From positions 4,611-16,045 of the forward strand of contig DYLE01000032.1 of the NCBI GenBank assembly GCA_020722245.1: a stretch of DNA of 11,435 nt, given 5' to 3'. The stretch comes from Desulfonema limicola. GTDB lineage: Bacteria > Desulfobacterota > Desulfobacteria > Desulfobacterales > Desulfosalsimonadaceae. Shown in pieces: positions 6,824-11,435 of the stretch (its first letter is position 1; the number at the start of each line of letters is the position of its first letter). The position numbers and the translations under genes were made by a program. The notes below the pieces were generated by a model. That model worked only from the letters and a program-made list of their open reading frames with translations. It did no database searches and was not told the DNA's origin.

Positions 6824-6847
6824 CACATCATCCTCCACATCATCCTC
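6824..6847 (+). repeat. 12-bp tandem duplication in the methyltransferase leader
   Basis: CACATCATCCTC occurs twice back to back, between the -10 box and the ATG at 6848. It is probably a slippage duplication in the leader; copy number would change promoter-to-start distance. Confidence 0.85.
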
Positions 6848-6849
6848 AT

Positions 6850-6854
6850 GGAGG
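6850..6854 (+). promoter_or_regulatory. Shine-Dalgarno that decides the methyltransferase start
   Basis: GGAGG, 5 bases before ATG 6860. It overlaps the earlier in-frame ATG at 6848, which has no ribosome site of its own, so translation should begin at 6860. Confidence 0.7.
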
Positions 6855-6859
6855 CGCGC

Positions 6860-7480
6860 ATGCCCAAAACAGAAGCATTTGAAAAATTCAGCGATGACTA
6901 TGACGCGTGGTTTGAAAAAAATGCAGACCTGTATAAAGCCGAATTAAAAGCGATCCGCCAGGTTCTTCCCCCGCCCGAGGCCGAAGGCATGGAGGTGGGC
7001 GTGGGGTCTGGAAAATTCGCCGTCCCGCTGGGAATCCGAATCGGGGTCGAGCCATCGAAAAAAATGGCGGAAAAAGCGCACATGCAAGGCATTTGGGTTT
7101 ATTCAGCGGTTGCGGAGGCCCTGCCTTTTACCAAAAATTTGTTTGATTTTGTCCTGATGGTGACGACCATCTGCTTTGTGGACAGCGCGGCCCAGTCCTT
7201 TAAGGAATGCTTTCGCGTGGTAAAGCCCGGCGGATGCCTCATTGTGGGGTTTGTGGACAAAACAAGCGATCTGGGCAGGCGATACGCAAAAAAAAAAGAA
7301 GAAAGCAGGTTTTATAAAGAGGCTGTCTTTTTCTCCACCCCTGAAATTCTGGAGCATCTGAAGCATGCGGGTTTTAAAATCCTGCAAATCCGCCAAGCCC
7401 TGATTCCCGATATGCCTCCGGAAACCGTTGAAGACGGATTCGGAAAGGGCGCCTTTGTGGTGGTCAAGGCCGTCAAGTAA
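6860..7480 (+). CDS. class I SAM-dependent methyltransferase (Methyltransf_11/UbiE-like)
   Basis: A 206-residue soluble methyltransferase. Motif I is MEVGVGSGKFA (44-54), the acidic residue binding the SAM ribose is E64 in GVEPS, the LPF segment is at 88-90, FDFVLMVTTICFV (95-107) is the central strand region, and VKPGG (121-125) is the post-motif loop. The last third holds an FFSTPEILEHLKHAGF helix and strand typical of the family. The substrate is not predictable; small-molecule, quinone or lipid targets are possible. It is transcribed divergently from the alcohol dehydrogenase operon from its own promoter and stands alone on its strand, with repeats downstream. The coding sequence contains an A10 run (7288-7297) encoding Ala-Lys-Lys-Lys, a possible slippage site. 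Confidence 0.88.
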   Translation: MPKTEAFEKFSDDYDAWFEKNADLYKAELKAIRQVLPPPEAEGMEVGVGSGKFAVPLGIRIGVEPSKKMAEKAHMQGIWVYSAVAEALPFTKNLFDFVLMVTTICFVDSAAQSFKECFRVVKPGGCLIVGFVDKTSDLGRRYAKKKEESRFYKEAVFFSTPEILEHLKHAGFKILQIRQALIPDMPPETVEDGFGKGAFVVVKAVK

Positions 7481-7508
7481 AGAATCCTGGAACAAGTGAA
7501 AAAAGTAT

Positions 7509-7543
7509 AAAGTGACTAAAGTGACTAAAATTTTAGCTCACTT
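7509..7543. repeat. AAAGTGACT tandem pair and imperfect palindrome
   Basis: AAAGTGACT is repeated twice (7509-7517, 7518-7526). The second copy runs into an imperfect palindrome at 7519-7543, with arms AAGTGACTAAAA and TTTTAGCTCACTT that pair except for one extra C. Its right end, TTAGCTCACTT (7533-7543), recurs exactly at 7921-7931. It lies about 30 bp after the methyltransferase stop and may act as a transcript end, although there is no G+C-rich stem. Confidence 0.75.
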
Positions 7544-7615
7544 CAAAGTTTGATGCATTGGTAAAAAGTCAACTGTGAGCGAGATTGAGGATTTCGGGGA
7601 ATAAGCGGGTTGCGT

Positions 7616-7726
7616 TGAATGCGTTAAAAATTGCAAGCTGTATGAGGCGCTTGCGCCGAGTTCTTGCAACTTCGCATTCAATGTAAACCGCGCCCCGAAA
7701 GACTCACGAAGCGAACAGTCTTGGCT
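7616..7726. repeat. palindromic dispersed repeat, copy 1
   Basis: Two parts abut. Positions 7616-7680 form a large imperfect stem-loop: TGAATGCG pairs with CGCATTCA, TTGCAAG with CTTGCAA, and the tip is GGCGC-TT-GCGCC. Positions 7671-7726 recur in inverted orientation at 11378-11433 with about 51 of 56 bases identical. The core GAAAGACTCACGAAGCGAAC is unchanged in both. The non-coding setting and secondary structure suggest a small mobile or REP/MITE-like element rather than a gene. The ends are not resolved from two copies, one of which is cut by the window edge. Confidence 0.8.
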
Positions 7727-7765
7727 TCCAAGGAACTTAGGTTTTTCAAATTCGAAAATGAAGGA

Positions 7766-7838
7766 TTTAACCACAGAGATCCCAGAGGACACCGAAAAAA
7801 ATTTTTTCATTTATTTTCTCTGTGCCCTCTGTGGTAAA
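7766..7838. repeat. ACCACAGAG inverted-repeat element
   Basis: ACCACAGAG (7770-7778) and its exact reverse complement CTCTGTGGT (7827-7835) flank a core with a second, diverged set of arms (CAGAGGACACCGA and TCTCTGTGCCCTCTG). The tip is an A7T6 stretch. The A/T flanks TTTA and TAAA extend the symmetry. ACCACAGAG-GNCACAGAG palindromes are, to my knowledge, a common intergenic repeat in Deltaproteobacteria and other environmental bacteria. No gene is present. The structure might also stop transcription in either direction, though it lacks a compact G+C-rich stem. Confidence 0.78.
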
Positions 7839-7920
7839 AATATTTTAAAAAAATCCATAAGTTACTTACTGTAAAAATATCGCATAGCGGGATAGATAGC
7901 TTTTTACGGTTGATCAAACC

Positions 7921-7948
7921 TTAGCTCACTTGACGCTTTAGTTCACTT
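7921..7948. repeat. TTAGCTCACTT / TTTAGTTCACTT repeat pair
   Basis: TTAGCTCACTT (7921-7931) is followed 5 bases later by the variant TTTAGTTCACTT (7937-7948). The first is identical to 7533-7543, so two copies in direct orientation bracket the 377-bp repeat-rich block between them. The unit also relates, in reverse complement, to the AAAGTGACT pair at 7509-7526. Confidence 0.72.
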
Positions 7949-8011
7949 TAAACTGATTTTTTCCAGCCCGAGGGCACCCAAACCGCTGTCCCCCCTTAAA
8001 AAGGTTTATGC

Positions 8012-8041
8012 TTGACAATTTTTTTAAAAAAATGCTAAGCA
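8012..8041 (+). promoter_or_regulatory. possible promoter of the aminotransferase gene
   Basis: A perfect -35 box TTGACA at 8012-8017 is followed by an A/T tract and TGCTAAGCA (8033-8041). That could serve as a weak extended -10 (TG at 8033-8034, TAAGCA at 8036-8041, 18-base spacer). The -10 match is poor, so dependence on an activator is possible. It lies immediately upstream of the long inverted repeat. Confidence 0.4.
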
Positions 8042-8042
8042 A

Positions 8043-8119
8043 TTCGGGTTTGTATTCAGGATGAAACCAGACCAGCTTTCATCCTGAATACAACATAACC
8101 CCTTGTCCAACAACCCGAA
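8043..8119 (+). promoter_or_regulatory. perfect 17-bp inverted repeat with outer arms in the aminotransferase leader
   Basis: TTGTATTCAGGATGAAA (8050-8066) and its exact reverse complement (8077-8093) are separated by a 10-base loop. Outer arms TTCGGGTT (8043-8050) and AACCCGAA (8112-8119) enclose them, so the whole leader can fold into one long structure ending about 9 bases before the AAAGGA ribosome site (8128-8133). No T-run follows, so it is not a standard intrinsic terminator. It could be an operator, an attenuator or mRNA-stability element, or a tiny inserted palindrome. Confidence 0.85.
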
Positions 8120-8140
8120 GTAAGTATAAAGGATAAACAA

Positions 8141-9448
8141 ATGAATGTTATCGCCCAGGAACTCAATAAAATCATTGAAAACGCAAATTCCCACCTGATG
8201 TCCATGCTCTCGGATATCGGGAAAAACCTTTTTTTCCCGAAGGGGATTTTGACCCAGAGCGCCGAGGCCAAGGAAAAGGCCCATCGGTTGAACGCCACCA
8301 TCGGCATGGCAAAGGAGGGCGGCGGGACCATGGTCCTTCCTTCGGTGATGAAGCACCTCTCCGGCCTCACCCCGGAGGAATCGGTCACCTACGCCCCTTC
8401 CTTCGGCATCCCCGAACTGAGAAAAATCTGGCGCAAGGCGATCTATGAGAAAAACCCCTCCCTGGCCGGCGCGGCCATCAGCCTTCCCATCGTCACCAAT
8501 GGGATCACCCACGGAATCAGCGTTTTTGCGGACGTGTGGGTGGACCCGGAGGATGTGGTCATTCTGCCGGATATGATGTGGGGAAACTACAGCATGATCT
8601 TTAGTGTCCGCAAAAAAGCGCGCCTCAGCCACTACAAGATCTTCACCGATAAAGGGGGATACAACATCGCCGCCCTTGAGCAGCAGATCCAAAAAGAGGC
8701 GAAAACCCATAAAAAGGTTGTTGTGCTTTTAAATTTCCCCCACAACCCCACGGGGTATTCCCTCCTGGAGCATGAGGCCGATCAGATGGCTGAGGTTTTA
8801 ATCGATCTGGCAAAATCCGGCGTAAACCTGATCGTGGTGGCCGATGACGCTTACTTCGGGCTGTTTTATGAAAAAGGGGTGCTGCAGGAATCCATATTCG
8901 CCAGAATCTGCGGAAAACACCCCCGGCTGCTGGCGGTCAAGCTGGACGGCGCCACCAAGGAGAATTATGTATGGGGGCTTCGCGTCGGATTTCTCACCTA
9001 TGGATGCCAGGTAAACGGCGATGCCGCAGCGGTTTATGACGCCCTTGAACGGAAAACCGCCGGCTGCATCCGCGGAAACATCTCCAACGCCTCCCATCTC
9101 AGCCAGCAGCTGGTGGTGCAATCCATGAAGGACGCGGCCTACCCGGCGGAAAAACAGAACAAGTACCAGGTGCTTGAGGCCAGAGCCAGAAAGGTGAGGC
9201 AGGTCCTGGCCGACCCCAAGTACGCTTCGGCCTGGGATGTGTATCCGTTTAATTCCGGCTATTTCATGTGTATTCGGTTAAAATCCGTAAACGCGGAAAA
9301 ACTGAGGGTGCACCTGCTTGATCACTACGGGGTGGGGTTGATTTCCCTTGGGGAGACGGACCTGCGGGTCGCCTTCTCCTGCCTTGAAGAAGCCGATGTT
9401 CAGGAGCTGTTTGATACCGTGCTGCAGGGCGTAAAGGATCTGAGCTGA
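8141..9448 (+). CDS. PLP-dependent aminotransferase, class I/II (aspartate/aromatic type)
   Basis: A 435-residue fold-type I aminotransferase. NFPHNPTG (198-205) holds the asparagine that contacts the cofactor, VADDAYFG (233-240) the aspartate and tyrosine that hold the pyridine ring, and K273 in DGATKENYVWGLRVGF is the probable Schiff-base lysine. R281 follows in the same motif. R409 in DLRVAFS is placed to bind the substrate carboxylate. The length is slightly above the usual 390-410 because of an extended N-terminus. AAAGGA lies about 7 bases before the ATG. No biosynthetic partner genes are adjacent, so the amino-acid substrate is open; an aspartate, aromatic or alanine donor would all fit the motifs. 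It has its own leader with a strong inverted repeat, and the CLC gene begins 61 bp after its stop on the same strand. Confidence 0.92.
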   Translation: MNVIAQELNKIIENANSHLMSMLSDIGKNLFFPKGILTQSAEAKEKAHRLNATIGMAKEGGGTMVLPSVMKHLSGLTPEESVTYAPSFGIPELRKIWRKAIYEKNPSLAGAAISLPIVTNGITHGISVFADVWVDPEDVVILPDMMWGNYSMIFSVRKKARLSHYKIFTDKGGYNIAALEQQIQKEAKTHKKVVVLLNFPHNPTGYSLLEHEADQMAEVLIDLAKSGVNLIVVADDAYFGLFYEKGVLQESIFARICGKHPRLLAVKLDGATKENYVWGLRVGFLTYGCQVNGDAAAVYDALERKTAGCIRGNISNASHLSQQLVVQSMKDAAYPAEKQNKYQVLEARARKVRQVLADPKYASAWDVYPFNSGYFMCIRLKSVNAEKLRVHLLDHYGVGLISLGETDLRVAFSCLEEADVQELFDTVLQGVKDLS

Positions 9449-9509
9449 CCGGCATTCATCAAGGGCATACGTTTGGCACCACAAAGACAAAAAAAACGAT
9501 AACCAGGCC

Positions 9510-11360
9510 ATGGCGCCGACCTCTTTGTTACGGGAAATCCTTGCATCCTATGCACAAAAAATAAAAATCTTCAATTTTGCCAGGGCCGGCAAATGGAGCG
9601 TTTTGTTTGTGCTGATCGGGGTGATCGCCGGGCTGGCCTCCATTGTCTTCTATTTCCTCTGCCAGATGGGGAGCCATTTTTTCATGGACGCCATGGCAGG
9701 CTACCGGCCCCCTGTTCCAGGGGGGGAGCACCACCTTCTACCGCCCACGGCCATCCCCTTTAACCGCTGGATACTGATGTTTTTACCCGCTCTCGGAGGG
9801 CTTGTCAGCGGATGGATTGTCTATCGGTTCGCCCCGGAAGCGGAGGGGCATGGAACCGATGCCGTGATCGATGCGTATCATCGAAAAGGCGGGTATATCC
9901 GCAGCCGCATCCCTTTTATCAAAATCATCACCTCAACCCTGACCCTGACCAGCGGCGGATCCGGCGGAAGGGAAGGACCCATCGCCCAGATCGGGGCCGG
10001 GTTCGGGTCGTTGCTGGCGACCCGGCTGAATTTATCCGAAAGGGAGCGCCGGATCATGGCGATCGCGGGAATGGGCGCAGGGATCGGAAGCATCTTCCGG
10101 GCGCCCCTTGCCGGGGCGTTGTTTGCAGCCGAGGTGCTCTACCGGGAGCCGGATTTTGAATCCGAGGTGATCATCCCTGCTGGAATCTCCTCGGTGGTGG
10201 CCTACTGCACCTTCTGCCTGGTGTTCGGATGGGGGACCCTTTTTCATCCCCCAGCCCATATTGAAGTTATAAACCCCCCAGAGCTTTTACCCTACATGCT
10301 GCTCGCCATCACCCTGGCGTTCACCAGTTTCTTCTATGTCAAAACCTTTTACGGCATCACCGGGCTTTTCAAGTCGTTAAGCCTGCCGAAGTATATCAAG
10401 CCCGCCGTCGGTGGGCTCTGCACCGGGATCATCGGTTTTTTTCTGCCCTTCACCCTGTCCTTCGGGTATGGATATGCGCAACAGGCGCTGTTTGGCGAGC
10501 TGACCATCACCGCCCTGCTGCTGCTTGCTTTCGGCAAAATCGTGACGACATCGTTTACCATCGGTTCGGGCGGCAGCGGCGGGGTTTTTGGTCCCACCAT
10601 CGTGATCGGGGGGGCCCTGGGCGGGGCGGTGGGCAAGATATTTCACAACATGATGCCGGGACTTGTATCCCATCCGGAGGCGTTTGTGGTGGTGGGGATG
10701 GCCGGTTTTATTACCGCGGCCTCCAACACGCCGATTTCCGCCATTATTTTTGTCAGCGAGTTGACCAACTCCTACCAGCTGCTGCTCCCCAGCCTGTTTG
10801 TCTGTTCCATCTCCTACCTGATCGCGCGCAAATGGAGCCTTTATGAAAAACAGGTCAAAAACCGCATCCACTCACCGGCGCACGCCGGGGAGTTTATGGT
10901 GGATATCCTGCAGATGCTCAAGGTGCAGAACCTGATACATCTCGTGAAACAGGTGGACGTCATCCCCCAGGATATGCCGTTTCTTGATTTTAAAAAATTT
11001 TTCTCACAAACCAAACAGCATTACTTTCCCGTCATGGATGAAAATAACCGCCTGGCCGGTATCTTTTCAAGCACGGATATTCGGGGGGTGCTGTTTTCAC
11101 CGGACATCGAACACCTGGTGGTGATGAAGGACATCGCCACCACCGAAGTCGTCCGCACAACCCCTTCGGAGGATTTAAACACCCTGCTTCAAAAGTTTAC
11201 CATTAAAAATATCGACAGCCTTCCGGTTGTCCAGGATGAAGACCCGGGCCTGCTGATCGGAATGATCAGCCGCCGGGATGTGATCGCGTTTTATAACCGC
11301 CAGATCCAGAGGCTTCAGGGGAAAACCACATCCCGTCCTGAAAGAGAAGGGCAACCATAA
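9510..11360 (+). CDS. CLC-family chloride channel/antiporter with two CBS domains
   Basis: A 616-residue inner-membrane protein. Residues 30-440 form the multi-helix CLC core. GREGP (153-157) holds the gating glutamate E155, GVFGP (358-362) is the second anion-binding loop, and Y445 in KWSLY matches the central tyrosine. The first anion loop reads GHGTDAV (113-119) instead of the GSGIPEI form, so the usual serine is replaced. In PLAGALFAAEVLY the position of the E. coli internal proton glutamate (E203) appears to be V209. Residues from about 465 to 600 form two CBS domains (HYFPVMDENNRLAGIFSSTD; SLPVVQDEDPGLLIGMISRRD) that likely sense nucleotides. The ribosome site is weak (CCAGG). The gene may be cotranscribed with the aminotransferase 61 bp upstream; that gap holds no clear promoter or terminator. 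Confidence 0.95.
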   Translation: MAPTSLLREILASYAQKIKIFNFARAGKWSVLFVLIGVIAGLASIVFYFLCQMGSHFFMDAMAGYRPPVPGGEHHLLPPTAIPFNRWILMFLPALGGLVSGWIVYRFAPEAEGHGTDAVIDAYHRKGGYIRSRIPFIKIITSTLTLTSGGSGGREGPIAQIGAGFGSLLATRLNLSERERRIMAIAGMGAGIGSIFRAPLAGALFAAEVLYREPDFESEVIIPAGISSVVAYCTFCLVFGWGTLFHPPAHIEVINPPELLPYMLLAITLAFTSFFYVKTFYGITGLFKSLSLPKYIKPAVGGLCTGIIGFFLPFTLSFGYGYAQQALFGELTITALLLLAFGKIVTTSFTIGSGGSGGVFGPTIVIGGALGGAVGKIFHNMMPGLVSHPEAFVVVGMAGFITAASNTPISAIIFVSELTNSYQLLLPSLFVCSISYLIARKWSLYEKQVKNRIHSPAHAGEFMVDILQMLKVQNLIHLVKQVDVIPQDMPFLDFKKFFSQTKQHYFPVMDENNRLAGIFSSTDIRGVLFSPDIEHLVVMKDIATTEVVRTTPSEDLNTLLQKFTIKNIDSLPVVQDEDPGLLIGMISRRDVIAFYNRQIQRLQGKTTSRPEREGQP

Positions 11361-11367
11361 AAGATGG

Positions 11368-11435
11368 AACCGTAAAAAGCCAAAGCTGTTCGCTTCGTGA
11401 GTCTTTCGGGGCGCGATTTGCATTGAATGCTAAAT
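11368..11435. repeat. palindromic dispersed repeat, copy 2 (inverted, cut by window end)
   Basis: Positions 11378-11433 match the reverse complement of 7671-7726 at about 51 of 56 bases without gaps. The preceding 13 bases AACCGTAAAAAGC (11368-11380) match the reverse complement of 7899-7911. In the first copy these two blocks are separated by about 170 bp containing the ACCACAGAG element; here they are joined. It starts only 7 bp after the CLC stop codon and continues past the window. Confidence 0.8.

Noticed and set aside
7538..7810. 90-residue minus-strand open frame in the repeat-rich gap
   Set aside because: It spans several palindromic repeats, has no ribosome site or recognisable domain, and its central part derives from the dispersed repeat also found at the window end, where the frame is different.
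8050..8093. intrinsic terminator at the 17-bp inverted repeat
   Set aside because: The stem is long but A/T-rich, and no T-run follows on either strand. A position just upstream of a ribosome site fits a leader element better.
8024..8710. 228-residue minus-strand open frame opposite the aminotransferase
   Set aside because: It is antisense to clear aminotransferase coding sequence, with no domain, and its 3' end is made of the leader inverted repeat.
11175..11423. 82-residue minus-strand open frame at the right edge
   Set aside because: It begins in the dispersed repeat and continues antisense to the CBS domains of the CLC gene.

Overview
The window looks like a chromosome segment from an anaerobic Deltaproteobacterium/Desulfobacterota, most likely a relative of the Desulfobacterales. 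This is inferred from the gene content (iron-type alcohol dehydrogenase, single-cluster ferredoxin, acyl-reductase-like protein) and from intergenic repeats of kinds I associate with such genomes. No rRNA, marker gene or taxon-specific gene is present, so the assignment is tentative.

Layout. Positions 1-275 hold a 112-bp tandem repeat that runs into the 3' end of a metallo-beta-lactamase-fold hydrolase gene (265-1122, minus). A compact minus-strand operon follows, read from 6541 down to 1174: iron alcohol dehydrogenase fused to an SCP2 lipid-binding domain; ferredoxin; a 698-residue protein whose C-terminal half resembles cyanobacterial long-chain acyl-ACP reductase; a ParA-type ATPase; and a small charged protein that overlaps the ParA gene. 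The hydrolase gene comes next on the same strand. The operon has a promoter with a consensus -35 box near 6700 and a leader stem-loop. A divergent promoter drives a small SAM-dependent methyltransferase (6860-7480, plus).

Positions 7481-8140 have no convincing gene. They hold several dispersed or palindromic repeats, followed by a promoter-like -35 box and a perfect 17-bp inverted repeat in the leader of a class I/II aminotransferase (8141-9448). A CLC chloride channel/antiporter with two CBS domains follows (9510-11360). The window ends inside a second, inverted copy of one of the 7.6-kb repeats.

The most interesting part is the minus-strand operon. The reductase-like protein keeps the Rossmann glycine motif and the cysteine that carries the acyl group in cyanobacterial acyl-ACP reductase. 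The alcohol dehydrogenase keeps all four metal ligands and carries a lipid-binding SCP2 tail. Together they could interconvert acyl thioester, fatty aldehyde and fatty alcohol, either to make alcohols (ether lipids, wax esters) or to oxidise them. The ParA ATPase and its small overlapping partner could position this machinery or a lipid body in the cell. Pathway direction and the ParA role are inference.
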